Made by a program: the position numbers and the translations under genes
Part shown: positions 12,121 through 26,100 of the stretch, one piece after another
How positions within the stretch are numbered: position 1 is the stretch's first letter
How the letters are laid out: every line of letters starts with the position of its first letter
Assembly (NCBI GenBank): GCA_038501785.1
Contig: JBAMJR010000195.1
Location: 4,930,501 to 4,994,500 of the forward strand
Direction of reading: 5' to 3'
Source of the DNA: Myoxocephalus aenaeus
Taxonomy: Eukaryota; Chordata; Actinopteri; Perciformes; Cottidae
Length of the DNA: 64,000 nt
The notes under the pieces: model-generated
Database searches by the model: none
Told to the model about the DNA's origin: nothing
The model's input: the letters and a program-made list of their open reading frames with translations, nothing else

Positions 12121-14794
12121 GTAAACGCTCTGTCCATGTTCTGTGTGGCTGCTGCTCTCTCCAACTTCTCCTGCTCTGCTTCTCCCCATAGACATAGTCC
12201 CCCGAGCCCCCAAGCACACACGCGCCAACCATTTGAGTTTAGACTGACAGCATCGTACACATACAGGAGGGATTTTTTACCCAGGGGCCTCTCTGTATAC
12301 ACGGTTCCACTGTTAAAATTGTTACTTTGATTTGACTCCAAAAAAAAAAAAAGGGAGGAAACATTTGCCAACATGTTTTAGTTAGGTTGAGTAAACTCAA
12401 TAATATACAGTAACCACGGCAATGAGATTCATAATATGATTAAAGTCAGCATATGCAATACATCAGACTTTATGCATAAATTGAGTCTAATTTAATTGTA
12501 CTGTAATATTACATGTTGACTATTTCTTTCTGTATATTGCATCAAGTTTAAATTAAATAATTAGTGAACACTCAATATGCATTTTAACAAATACAGTGAA
12601 ATGTACAAAACAAATATAATGTCAACCTTGATTTGAATAATTGTATACATTAACTTATTAATCTTAGTTTCACAAAATTCCTGTTTACAGTTAAACACAA
12701 ACATAATAAACCAAATCAGAGCTACTTCTGAGACACCTGTTGTTCCCTCCATACAAATTACAATTTGACCCTGCAATGTGTTCGATATTTCCTAAATTAA
12801 GTGAGGAAATACAGCTCTCTTAAAACCGTTCACACCTCCTACACAACACTCCTTATGGAGGATATAACTAACTTAACTCCGCTTTACAGGCACTACACAG
12901 TGCTGACACATGGACTGAGTGTCCCAAGAAAGTTGCCAGTAATCACAGCTTCCAAAATGACAGCTTCCTCGATAAAGACACTTTAGAGAATTTTAAAGTG
13001 CAGCTCGATGTCTCATTTATAAACATAGTCCATTAAACCATGAACTTCAAAAAAGCCTCCCCACACTATTAAGAGAAAAACTTTCAGCTCCACACTATAC
13101 CTCACTGGAACACTCAGTCGGGACACGCGTACGTGAGAACAGGGGAAAGCCCAGAAAGGAAAAGCACAAGCCGTGTCGGCCCTACAGCCATATTTGATTA
13201 TCTAAGCCAGTGTTTTAAAGTCTCTCAAGGAGTCTTTGAAAAACTTCAGAGGTCCAAAAAGTTTGGGAGGATATTACTCTCTGCCGTTCCCTGCAAGACA
13301 CACAGATTATTATCAAACTATGCACTATGTCACATTTGTCGATGAAAGCATACATAAAGGTTTCAAGAGGTGTTAGGGGATCGAATTCAGAAGATGCTTC
13401 GTTCCTTTAGTCTTAAGATATCATCTTATTTTAGCAAAGAAAGGATCAGCTGAGAAGGGCACATTCCAACAGTCTCAATTAAGTTTTGTTGTAACTTTCA
13501 CCTCACGTGAAGGAGGCCATTTGCACACATTGCTAGTTGCTCCTCCTTGGAGGTATACAAAATACAAGAGGCACCATCCAACATGATAAAAGAGAGCACT
13601 CCTACTTGAGTCAGAGAGGGCCTGACTCTCCTCCACGGGCATTATTGTAACCGCAGCCTGTGTGAGGCAATCCAGTCAGGACTTTAACAAACATACTTTC
13701 ACATCTGCAAGCGATATGTTTACTATTTCTGTAAAACGTAGGAGCTCATATTTTCACCACTTTTGCATAAATAATATGAAACATCTCAAATAAATATATA
13801 TAAAAGCACTACTAGTATGTTTCCCTTATAACTCCTTTTGGCTTTAACATAAACTTTACTTTCTTTAACTAATCCCCCGGCACTCACTGCAACTGAAACA
13901 CAAAACAATCTTCTTTAACCAAAAGTAAAACAATGCAGGCCTTTGCGTCGGAACAAATGTAACAAATGCTAATTCAAGAAACAAAAACAAAAAAGAAAAC
14001 ACATGCGTGTAACTTAAGTTTCTAGACAAGTCCATGGGATGTTACCTGAAGCATGAGCAAGGGAAAGCGGGAGAACAGAGGAGGAATGGTGAATAAAAGC
14101 TGCGAGTAGAACTCAGGCTGGGCGCTGCAACAATCCAAGGCGGCGCTCCGACGGGCAGCAACAGTTGAGAATGAACTAGAGACAGATCCTTTGCCCACCT
14201 CTCTGCCCAGTGAATACAAATGCCCTTCACCTAATCAATCATTCAAAAGACATGGTTACTCCTACTTTTCCTTCTAGATTGTGAATAAAATACAATAATC
14301 TAAAAGTAGGTTACAGCTATTCAAGGATTTATTCCTTTGAAACCTCCTCGCATCAAACATTTTGTGAAATAGTACGAGTTCAAAATGTTTGCAAATTAGG
14401 CAACACGGTTCCACTTTGTCTCAGTGTTTGACTGGCAGGAGAATCTGTTTCCATGCCGGATAAGAATATGTTTTGTTTGCCGTTTGACACGATATGTTAA
14501 GCTGGCCGTTCATGGTGAACTAACCTAGTTATAGTGAAACGTCAGCAGAAGCACAATATACATGAAAGTTAGTCGTGTTTACTTCCTTGCTTACCGCTCC
14601 TCTTCACTCTTCATGTACGTTTCTATCCATCTGGTATCAAAGCACCCTGAACCTTGGCCACTCTACTAAGGATTGTTTGTCACGTGGTTGCTTCAGGGTA
14701 TGAGTAAATACAAATGTTTAAAAATTAAAATGGTAAGATAAGTCAGTGGCTCAGACACCAACTTCCAATACGCACACACCATTAAAGCTTGATT

Positions 14795-14798
<4 letters not shown>

Positions 14799-14847
<49 letters not shown>
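14799..14847. repeat. (CA)n microsatellite
   Basis: About 24 uninterrupted CA units in an msi2 intron. Confidence 0.97.
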
Positions 14848-14849
<2 letters not shown>

Positions 14850-15200
14850 TTCACAAACACAGGAAGCCGGTTTCTTGCTGTCTTAAACACAGCATTGATT
14901 GACTTGCTGGCTTCATTTGGACACCCTGCTTTCTGCGCCTTAACAACTGTAGATCATTCAATAGCTGTCAATAATAGCTCCCCTGACTGAACACACAGCC
15001 TGCGGGCTTTAGGGTAGAGTGTCTCTCCTAATCAGACGTACAATTAGAAGCTTGTTGGTAGATCTCTGTTTTAATTGTAACTCGGATGCAGTCTGCTCGT
15101 TGCAGTCGCTCACAGATTTAAAGCCCGTGGACTGTTGCGAATGTCACGTGCTGCGATACCTGAGGATGCACGAGCGGCTGAAGTGTATGCATACGACCTA

Positions 15201-15208
<8 letters not shown>

Positions 15209-15242
<34 letters not shown>
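15209..15242. repeat. (CA)n microsatellite
   Basis: About 17 CA units, about 360 bp from the previous array. It is followed by an interrupted CAAACACACA tail. Confidence 0.95.
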
Positions 15243-15249
<7 letters not shown>

Positions 15250-18200
15250 AAAGAGAAACAAATTCCCCCGTCTGTCCTCATTTGCACTAAATTCAAATCA
15301 ACACTGGGAACACAGGAAGCCAATCAGATGCTCTGTCTTGCACATCGGGGCTATTTGATTTTGCATTTTCAAAACAAACAATTTGCCCAACAATTGCAAT
15401 GAACATCACCAAGAAGCAGGAATGTTGATTTGGGGTTAGCAGCAGCCAGGAAGCAAGAGACGTGATGGCAACCATTATGTACAGTTTAATTCTGACAGCT
15501 GCAAATGGAAGGGAGACGAGTAAATGACTATGAACAGGGGAAGGGGGTTAGAGTGGTAAACAGTGACTACTTAAACAGCCGTGAGGCAGCAAAACATCAC
15601 TCAGGGAAATAGCCATGCTCCCTCACTCTACGGCAGAATCTGTCTGCAAAGCATTACCACAATAACCGCAAGCAAATCTGTAACATGGATGTGATTAAAA
15701 ATATATATAACCTAAATCCGCTGTATCCTTGTATTGCTCCCATTGCTTAACTGTGTTATTCTCTGGAGAAAAGCGTCGCCAATGGATCTTATAATAAGTC
15801 CAGTCCTCCGGTCGGTGGTTCGTGGCTTTTTGACACGGTAGAACGAGGGTGTCTGGGCACAACCTCCCTTCCTTTCTGACAGAGAGACAAATGATTTATT
15901 GATGATTCATCAAGGGTTTGAGACGATGCTAATAACACACTAGGACATGGATGAATGCATTGGGTGGTCTCTTCGCTCTGTACACAGACGGAACAGAGGA
16001 CACAGATTGTTAAGGCTTGACCTTCCTCTCTGTGTATCGTCCGGGGATGCTGCTGCCTCTCCGTCCTATCATACCATCTCATTTGCAGCATAGTCGGCCC
16101 AAAATTAACTCGGGATTGGAATAGCTATTCTCGTGGTTTTATTTATTTGCAGAATTCTCACATTTTAGTGCAGACGAGGGTTTTTGTTGTAAAGGAACAA
16201 AACAGAAAAACACCATATGTGATGCAAGTGTGGATTCTTTGTGCTTTGACTCCACCTACAGTTCCCATAGAGCACCACATAGTGTGTCTATACTTTGACC
16301 CAGTAGGTGGGGTGCATCAGGGGTGGGGTGTCACCTAAAGTGGCAGTCAAAACCAAGTTAAATGTAACAAAAATACAAACACAAATTTGCTACAAATTGC
16401 TAAAAATCCCAAATAAAATTACACACTGACCATGTTTATTATTTAGATGTATGTTTCTTTACAAGAAACACTTATTATGCAGGTATCGCCTTTCTCGGGC
16501 TGTGAGGGACGTTTGTCAGGTACACACGGAGCGCGTTGTGAACATGGAAGACATGTTCCATCCCTCACAGAGGGCACTTTCACACTACTCCCAGGGCGCG
16601 ACAGGCAAAATGACAGCACGCTGACTTCCCCCTCTATGACACACCTCTGCTGATGACAAGGTGTATTTTGGACTTCTCACCGCGGCCCCCTCTTGTGCAC
16701 CGTAGACATGCAGTCGGCACCATCTTTGAAACTTTGGTGTTTATCCTACGTTCAAATTTCCATTGAGCTACCGGAGAAGATCTTAATGTTTTTTTTTTTA
16801 TTCGTATAATTCGGCTTCTCTTGCAGTGAAGAGCAGGGCTTCTCTAGTAGGTTAACATTTAAATACCCTTTTTAAATTAGAGGTGCAGCTTAAAGTTTAA
16901 AGTTTCCCTTTTTATGGCAGGAAGAAGTCCCAGTTATCAAAGTTGTGGACAGGCTCAGCAACATGTTTTATTTAGTAAAAGTTGAATCTGAGATGGTGTC
17001 AGTCCAGACTCCTTTTGAAGAGATTGGTATTTGAAGACAGCAAGGTCTTTCTGCTGCCCTGATCTCTACCAAGAGCATGTTGCACCACTAAAGAGCAAGA
17101 ACAAGGACTAGTTTTGACGCATGTTTGTGAGGAAGTTTGAGAGAGACTTTGGCTCCAGGCGACAAGTAGATCAGAGAGATGTGGCTACTGTACAGAGTTT
17201 GCCATCGCCTGGAGCTAGAGAGGTGCTGGCCCATACATGGCTTTATAAGCTGGTATCACGGAGTTGAACCTCGTTCGAACTACTACCGGGTGCCACTGGA
17301 GGACGCAAAGGGCAGTCACTTAATATCAGTTGGAGGGGCTGAACATCTGCATATTAGAGCAGAGAGGAGGAAATTGCTAATTTGGAGATGACTAATGCAT
17401 GCACCAGCACCTGGGCTGCATTGTGGACGAGTGTAATCCACCTCTGCTGTTGATATCAAGGGCGAACCTGCATAAATGTGCCGCTGCTGCCACTTTAAAT
17501 GAGCGTCAGGTAGTTGATACATGAACGACGTTCATAATTCATAATTAATAGGATGTTTCTCTCATCAACAACAACAAGACTATTTTCCACATTCTTTAAA
17601 AGGAGGCGGTTATCGTTCTGTTTTCGTCAATTTGAAGGAGACATGTGACATTTCCTGCGCTATAGGATTGTCAGATGAAAGCGGAGTAAAATGCAAGTGA
17701 TGCAGATGGTTCTGACAGTCCAGGGAACTTCACAGCTCCCAGCCTACTCTGGTTGAGTGTTTTCCTGAGTCCCTCTGAGCTTTCTGTGAAGCTCAAAATG
17801 TCAGTCTCAGATCTCGGCTCTACCTGCGGTGTACTCAAAGCCCCATTCAGCTGCTTTTTACAGGACTGGGTACTTGCTATGTACACCATGTCTGACTTGA
17901 CTCGGGTGTTAAAAACTGAAATGGATTTGGCGGCGGTCAGATATTAAGGGCTGCTGTTTAGATTGCAGAGGTGTCTCTCGTTCAGGTTTATTGGGGCTCT
18001 GCGTTCTTAAAAGCCCGTTCTTCCCCTCGGTTGGTTGTTGATCGTCTTTGTTCTTTCCTCTCTTTTGTTCTACTTCTTCTCCCGCCTCCTTTTTTTCCCC
18101 TCCACCAACGAAAAGAAGGCAACAGACATTTCCAAATTAAGATCATTATCAATTTCCCCCCAACAAGCTCTGTGATCTTCAGCAGTGCCTGAGAGGGGAC

Positions 18201-19435
18201 CAGGATTGGATGTGTGCACTGGTCTTAATCAATTTGGCTCTTTGTGAGCTCAGGTCCATTTGTCCCAGATGCTAATCTGCAGAGCTCAGCTCTGAGGCCA
18301 GAGGCGCTTTACATGTATTTGGTGCAAAATAACATGAGCAGGCATGCCAAGCCCATCCTGCTTGGGTTTTTTGTCGAAGGCCCAGGGAAAGATGTGACAC
18401 ATCGGGGAGGGCAAAGTGTCCCTTTGCGCCTCCACCACGAAGCGGTGTCTCTCACAGCTGTGGGTAGCAGATGCTCTGAGGTTACAGGCACAGGCCTTTA
18501 GGGACATCACCACTCTGCCCTCCAGGGGCCGCACACGTAACACACTGCAAAGAAAACTTACCGAAGGCTGTATGGGAGTACGCTATTTTACAGTCAGTCC
18601 TTTTTGAACTACAGTATGTGTTGTCTCCTTCCTAATCAGTACAGGATTGTCTGCTTCATTGGCATTACACATTTATTTTGAAGTGGCATTTCACAATTGT
18701 TTTACTTATTTGTAATAACATGCAGACTGCAAAGTCAATTACATAACGTCAATTACATAACGTCCTGCAACGTTTGTACAACTCTTGAGATAAATGCCAG
18801 CAAATAAAATGCAAGAAGATGTTGCAATCTATTAGCACACATTGTCTGAGTGAGCATTGCTGGAAATAGTAATTCCTCTTCCAGTTGTTCCATATTGTCC
18901 TTCCCCCTGAATCTGAGTGACCATTAGATGTAGCCAGCATCACTCTCATAGTTTAGTTATAGTGAGTCCTACATTTCTTCAGATCACATAAGCCTGACCA
19001 GACATGTTTGAAAAAAAGTGTTCAGCCAAAAGGCCAGGCCTGTCAGCTGTGAGGCTGCTCAGGATGGGATAATCTGTGCCGACTGCCGATAACCGAGTGC
19101 CCTTTCTCAGTCCCAGCTAGACCAGATCCCACACTGGTTCAAATCTGCATTGAAATCATTTAGTGTGCAAATGAGTGTGCACTGATTCACTACACTGTTG
19201 CACATTGTTTTACCCATGAATCCAGTGTTCACAACTCCTCTTCATCTGTCACGTTCCACTATCATCACCCAACCGAGGTCGCGAGCTAAACCCAAATCAG
19301 TGGCTCTGTTAAGTTTTTCCATTTCTGGAACGAACAGAAAGAAAAGGGGAAGAGCAGGCATAAAATGAAAAGGTACAAAAAAATAAAAATCTGAAGCCTG
19401 AGTATGGGTGAGTAAATGCAAGAAGAAATCATCTG

Positions 19436-19800
19436 TTAAAATTAATTAGCCAAGCTTCTCTGAACAGAAAATGACAAGACATTAAATATGTATTATTTAT
19501 GAAATGTCTGTGCTCTCCGAAAGGGGTGTCTAGTGCTGTTAATTACTCAGCCATTCATTCAGAAAAGATTATTTCAAATGGAAAGTGAAAGCAAGGCTAT
19601 ACAGCAAAAGAGCTGTTAGTTTCTTTCACGCTATTTTTAAATGACATTGGTGAAAATGGAAAAGCTAATTACGGTAGCTCTGAAATTCAAAGCTAATTTG
19701 AGAAGCAGCATGTCAGGTTTATTGACATCTTCTGTAGAGTGATGTGGTTTGATGGCCACCGAGGAATCTCTCTGGCGCCGCGAGGGAAAGGGAGGAGCGG
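19436..19800. other. Candidate conserved noncoding segment
   Basis: Complex AT-rich sequence without tandem structure. It contains AAAATTAATTAGCCAAGC, TGTTAATTACTCAGCC and AAAAGCTAATTACGG, so at least three homeodomain-type TAATTA/TTAATTA cores lie within 250 bp. No exon-like frame is visible. An enhancer role is inferred from motif clustering only. Confidence 0.35.
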
Positions 19801-22800
19801 ATTGCATGAAACATTATTCCTTGCAGAAATGGAAATAACTTATGCTAATAGGTTTTTTGATTCCCCTGTTCCCATTGTTCCCTGTAGAAATAACAGGTAT
19901 ACGTAAAGTATGTTCAAAGAGTCGACGTATAGATGAAAAGTAAAGGACTTTTGAACTGACTTGTTTGCGAACATTACTGATTTTAGCAACAAAAAAAAAT
20001 GCCGTCAAAAAATAAATATTACAAATGCAGATTTCGCTGTTGTTGAATAGAAGTTACTTTTGGAGTTACAGCAGGTTAGTTTGTATGTAGAGCTTCTCTG
20101 GGAACTAATGAGAGGATACCCACGAATTTGGTGCAGAACACTGGCGAACTTATGAAAATATTTATAAGTCCCAACAGGCCAGCGAGCATGACGCTGTATT
20201 TTATCATCGGCGTGATTAGTTTTATTTTCCTACGAGTGAGAAAAAGATCCGGAGTGCTTTCAAGGTTTGTGATTCCTCCTTAAAGGCAGTCACCTGGCAA
20301 AGTGGGAACGAGAGCAGGGCATTTATCCACTTACAGAGAGCCACCCCGATGATGTCAGTAACAGATGACTGCAAGACACTCCCCTCTCCATCGCTTCGGA
20401 GCCAGCGCTGGTCACCGAGGGCAGAAGGGAAAGAGGGTGGGGGTAGTGGGAGATAATTACCAGTATAAATGAAGCCCTGCGAACGATCCGCACTGCTGGG
20501 TCCCCTGATCTAGTCTCCAAGGCAACCTCAGCACGCTCATTTGTTTTGTAGATGAGTAATTACATCCAATTAGTGGCCAGTGGAAAAAAAGGGAGTCCAA
20601 GAAAGGCCCATTGTTCTGGATAGATTGTGTGAATATTAATAGTGGGAAGGTCTGTGGCACAGTGATATGATCGGTGATACTAATGCAGCTGTGGGCACAC
20701 TCTGCCCAGTCTCATCCTGCATAACTGATCGCCACTGATGAAAATATATGGCTTCGAGAATGAGCGCCCGCATGTTTGTGTGAGTCGTCCTCTTGTCCAG
20801 CTGTCCTCCCTATTCGGCAAACAAAGCCGGTCTCTTACCTGAGCCGGCCGCACCTGCAAGACAGCGCGACAACATCTGAAAAGTTCTGCAAATTTCATGA
20901 CCTGGCTAAATGTTATTTACAATATAGGGAGATCTCTTGATTTCACAGCAGTAGAGGAAATAATATAATCTTGCTTTTTTCCTTCATAATAGATATGCGC
21001 AAAGGTAGTGCTGCCTTTCCCCCCATTTCTTTTCTTTTTTTGCAAACATTGTTGAGGACGTGGTCATCTATAAATGGACATCAGGGTCCTCGCCATGACC
21101 GGTCAGTTGATGAGCGTAAAAGAAAGGGGCGATCTAAACCTGTAATGTGAGTTGACACAACAGGATTAAAGAAACCAGAGTGTCTGGCCAGTTTAATGTG
21201 GGTCAGGTACTTTCTGTTAGAACCTTATCTCAAATGGAAATTACTTCCCTGTCCAATTTTGAAGCCACACCTCCTTCATTAATTTGCTGCAAACTATATG
21301 TTTTATTTAATACTCAAACTGCCCATCATTTAATGTGGGCTTTGTCTAAATAATAAAGATGACACGTATAGACATTATATAAACAGTTTATAATATTATC
21401 TGTCAACGCATGTTTTTCTTTTCAAGATATCTTTAATTTCCACCTAAAACTTCACTTACCAAAATGACGTTTGATAATTTGTCCCAATATATAGTCAACT
21501 GTATAACATATGAAAGCAATGAGGCGTAGTGAAGGTATTATAAAATATGCCCGTCTGGTTCCAGTCTCTCCACTGCTCTGAGCCGGTGACATATTTGGAA
21601 CGGCTTCTTTATGAATTCCCAATAACACGGTTTGCTCTATTGTCAAATGTTTTTTTTTTTTCTTCCTCCGTTATTCCATTGATTCAGTTTTCTTCATTAG
21701 CAAGGCCAATCAATGTTCTGTGACATTTGTCTAAGTGAAGTAAATGGAATGATTGGTTCTTGAGCTTTGTTCAATGTGTCAGGCATTATGTGACGTACGT
21801 GGGAAGCCTGCCGTATTTGGAGCCTATAATTTGATGAGTGGGCAGACAGCCCGCAAGTGGTGAGATCAGAGTGCTAAAAAGCATTGGCGGAGAGAAACAT
21901 GGCGGGTGCTTACATTCCATTTGGCAGAAGTGGACTGTCTCACTCTGAATGGGTAGAGGTGAAGTGGCGTTGAATGGCTATTCGCTCCAGGATGCAAATA
22001 AAAAAATAAAAAAACACGCAGCAGGGGAAACCCGGCATGGAAAAGCCGGTGTCGCCAATCTCGGTCCCTCCTGAGTAGATTAACTCTGTTATCAAGGAGG
22101 TGTGAGAAGGAGCGGTTTCTTTTAATTGCACTCTTTATATGAGCAGCTTGTCTCAGATTAAGAGGACAAGCAATAAATGCCAGCACGACTTATTGCTGAA
22201 AGACATTTTCTAAACTGTTGATAATCCGCCATCTGTGTCACAGAGGGAATCATGCGAAGAGGCCCATCCGAGACGTTCTTAGTGTACGTGGGATATTTCA
22301 GAATCATCAATAAACATGAACGCCTATATCTCATTCACATGAACAAACATCTGTTGCTATTGATGAACACAAATGCTTTGAATTCATTATTGACCGGTTG
22401 ACACAGTGTTTCTTTTTCATTTAAATGACAAAGGCTTCCTTCAGGTGTGTCGACCAAGAACTGTCGGTTTGAAATGAAAAATGTATTGACCTGTGTTTTA
22501 ATGACTCTTCAGATTTATCTCACTCCTCGATGATCATGAATGCAAGAGAACATACAGGTCAATTATGCAAAAGACAAAAATATCAAAGCTGTGGCCTTAC
22601 TGTTTATTTAGTATGCATTGTTATTGGTCCATTTGAATCAAGGTATTTGAGTAAATGAGGAGGTTTTAATTGTGTCATTTCAGGGAGAGATAGTATGTAT
22701 CCATAAATGTGCAGCTAATGTATACGATACAGCTGAGCGTATCAAACACGGACCATATGCCAAGGGGGCCTGGCCACATGGCAGGAGCTGCTGGGGAGGG

Positions 22801-22974
22801 AGTGCAGGGAGGGGGGCAATTCAAGCAAAAACTCAAGGATGTATTCTAAAAAATGGTGTGGCACACCACCAAGCTATGCTTAACAATCTGGACATTGACT
22901 TTGACATTGAAAGAGTTGTTTTTCCACAATGATGGAGTCCCCTCCCCTCCCCCTCCCTATACTGTATCTCCCAG

Positions 22975-23154
22975 GCCTCCCCGATTATGGGTTTTACTCT
23001 ACGCCCAGTGACCAGAGGGGGGGGCCCTGCTCCTTTGCTGACTATGGCTCCCTGGGGCCCCAAGCGGCTCAGATGCTGCACAGTGAGCATGCCACCTCCG
23101 CCTGCAACTCCCCCCTCCAGCACCTACACAGCCCGGATCAGTTTAAGAACCCAG
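22975..23154 (+). CDS. msi2: msi2 cassette coding exon of 60 codons
   Basis: Acceptor TCTCCCAG|GC follows a long C/T tract; donor is CCAG|GTTTGT. The 180-nt exon begins with two bases and ends with one base of split codons, the same phase as its neighbours, so it can be skipped without a frame change. It encodes (G)LPDYGFYSTPSDQRGGPCS, FADYGSLGPQAAQMLHSEHA and TSACNSPLQHLHSPDQFKNP. I recognise this as a segment found in longer Musashi-2 isoforms. It is rich in Tyr, Phe, Ser, Gln and Gly and has no folded domain. Usage is probably regulated, since shorter Musashi-2 isoforms join RGSG directly to the next exon. Confidence 0.9.
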
Positions 23155-26100
23155 GTTTGTATAAGCGCATCTATCTCATCCACTTGTTTGACTTTTCAGT
23201 TTGATTCATGACATTATTCCATGCAGATGATCTAATCTTTTTTATTTTTCATAGATTTTCCTCTTCTTTTGTTAAGGAAACAAACAAACGAATCCCTTCC
23301 CCCCTTTAAAAAAAAAAATACTATGTAAACTGGTCTTGCTGAAGAAGTAGCATTGCATGTTCTTCCTTTTCCCTTTTGTTTCAGTTTTTAGATGTAGATT
23401 TTCTGTTTCTTTGAAGTTATGTTCCAGCCCCTGCTTGCACATAAGGGGCAGACGCATACAGAATGTACTCCTCCATTTGCATGCGAACAAAATAACTACT
23501 GATGATGTCGGAGAGTACAGCGGCCTCTCTAACAGAGCTCAAGTTTGATGTGAATTTTGAACAGCGAAGGAACGAGTTAAGTGTGTGAGTGAGAGTCATT
23601 TTTTTAGTCGAGCCCTTTCAGTATTTTAAGTGTAGGAATGATTGCTCATGTTATTAGTGTGTGAAAGTCTGACTTGGAAATCAGTGGAAATGCTGCACGA
23701 TGTCAGACACTTAAAAGACGACTTTTTTGCATAAAACAGCCATTACACACAAGCACATTTTCATCGTGTGCGCTTTTTCTGATGTTCTCTCATCTACCTT
23801 ATGTAATTGTAGCTTTCCAAAGTAAAATATACTCCACGTTGACATTTCAATACATGCATGCAGTGCGTAGAGATTATGTTATAAAGTCATGCTATTTCTT
23901 TGAGAACAGACAGAAGTTTTCAATTTTTTTTCAGTATTTACATGTTTATCAGTTTATTTATTTATGTTTTATTCTGATAATTATATGCTCATGATCATGT
24001 TTGCACTGGCATGACGTACCACCAATGTTTACTTCATCTGCAGTAGTTGTCAGTAAAGGAGGTCTAGTTTAGTGCGGCGCCTTCGTGTGATGCCTTGCTG
24101 TAGGTGACAGCGTTGACCTACACACAGCGGTTAGGTTCCCCGTCTCTGGAGACGCTGCTGGGCATGAATCCCGCCGTACCCTTCAGTCTTGTCTTCCTCC
24201 ACTTTCACAATAATAGCGAATCTATTAAAAACACCTTTTTGGACTAATAAGTGCGGGTCCAGCTCTTCCCCCTAATGGTTAAAGTGTTGGCCAGCTGCCC
24301 CGGGCAGATGTTGGCATTTCCTACAGTCTGTCTGTCTGTGCGGACTTCAGCAAAGCAAACCGCAAAAAAAAAAAAAAAAACACAGACAGTGCATGGAAAC
24401 AACTGCGCAGACGTGATTTTTCTGAAGGGTTTTCTTGCTGGCCTGCTGTTTCGGCATCATTGTCACACCACGTGTGCAAGTGTGATAGCGCCACGGACAT
24501 AGTTCACCATACGCTTCACTTTCTACAGATCTGTTAAGCCAGTGTCAAGTGTTTAATTGCATAGACAGCTGCATGGTAGAGGAAAGATTCCTACTACTTT
24601 ACACCACTGCAAATATACAGGCTGTAGCTGACATGAGAGTAGAAACCGTCCTTTAGCAGCAGCTACTGTAAGGCGCTCTGGGCTGGCGGTTGTTTTTCTT
24701 ACCCGAGAGGACGTGTTCGACCCCTGAGTGAGTCCGCCCAATTCCTGTGCTTGTTGTCTGCGAAATAGAGGTTGTATTTGTAGCCAACCTCGACCCTAAC
24801 GATATGAGAATCAGAGAGCACATTAAAGTAAATGACATCACAATGGTACTGTTTGTTTTTCTTTTCTTCTTTCGGATGTTTGTTTTAAGTAGATAAGGAG
24901 AATGGTTTTCTGGAAGTGTAATTGTTTATTTGTGTCCATTCGGTGCCTTTATGATGATGATTACCAGCCGAAGGTCGTAGATTACTACCCGCGTTTCATT
25001 TATCATGCCATTACTGTGGAAATGCTATGGCGGGCCGAACCGGCTCACTCCACAGGTGGAGATCGTGCCACACAGATTGCTAGCCGGAAAGGGAGAACAG
25101 GGGATATATGCACGTTGAAGACAAATATCTCCCTGATAAATGCTTCTTTTTTTTCTTCTTATTTTTCTTCCTTGTGCAGAGTGCCGACATCTGTATTTGA
25201 ACTCTACATTTAAGTGACTAAAATGTAAGCAAATAGAAGCTGGAAGACACAGACTGGCAACCTAGCACACTGTGTACTGAATAGAGTTAGACATGAGACA
25301 TTCATTCATTTAGGTCTCTCAAAGCACTTCACGCACAGAAGGCCATCCCCCCCCCAGCATTCCTCGTCATTCCTTATGTAAAATAGTATACGAATAGTAA
25401 TCTGGCCCGCGTTGCATTTGAGATTATTTGGCCCCCAAAGTCAAATGCAGAACCATTGCAGCCTCAACGTTTTAAAATAAAATGTAAAATAAAAAAAGTG
25501 TCACAGGGAGAGGGGTGAGCCACACTCTTAAATAAAAAATCACCAGTCATAGAAAATGAGGATTGCCATTTTGACTGAAAAAGTCCTTAATTATATAATA
25601 AACCAGCCTACTGTGGCTGTGCAGGCGAGATAAGAGCACTAGCTGCTCACTGTTTAAAGTCCTCGCAGTTAAACAGCAGCGTCAACCCCACTAGATGTGT
25701 GTTTAGTGAGATGGCTTCATTCATCTGGAGTGCTTTCTGCGGACACGTTTCCAGGTGCTTCTTTCTGTTGGGCCTGGCGTGTCTAATGCAGCTGTGATAG
25801 ATGGCGTGGCGATGTGTTAAGCACGGGGACGTTGATACAGTTTGTATACTGTGCGTGTCAACACCTTGGATGTACCGCAGTTGCTATCTGTATTTCCCTA
25901 CTTGTTCTACAAGGCCTTCCTCTCATGCATCATAGGGCTCATGAGCTCATGTATACACAAGATGGAGCATTTTCCTGGGGTCGGAAGATTTTTCTTTTTT
26001 AATACAGTTTTTCTTTTTTTTTCTCACAGTCTTGTCTTTGAGTGAGGGTGAGACGGAGGGTTATGGGAAGCTGACAGCAGAGGAGATTGCTGTTAAGAGA

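Larger units (their letters stand above)
12121..22974 (+). other. msi2: msi2 intron of 10.9 kb
   Basis: No further coding exon is recognised. The intron contains two (CA)n arrays (14.80 and 15.21 kb), a possible old dispersed repeat around 16.9-17.5 kb, and AT-rich non-repetitive segments near 19.4-19.8 kb that resemble conserved noncoding DNA. Its 3' end has a strong C/T-rich tract (22930-22972) before CCCAG. Confidence 0.75.
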
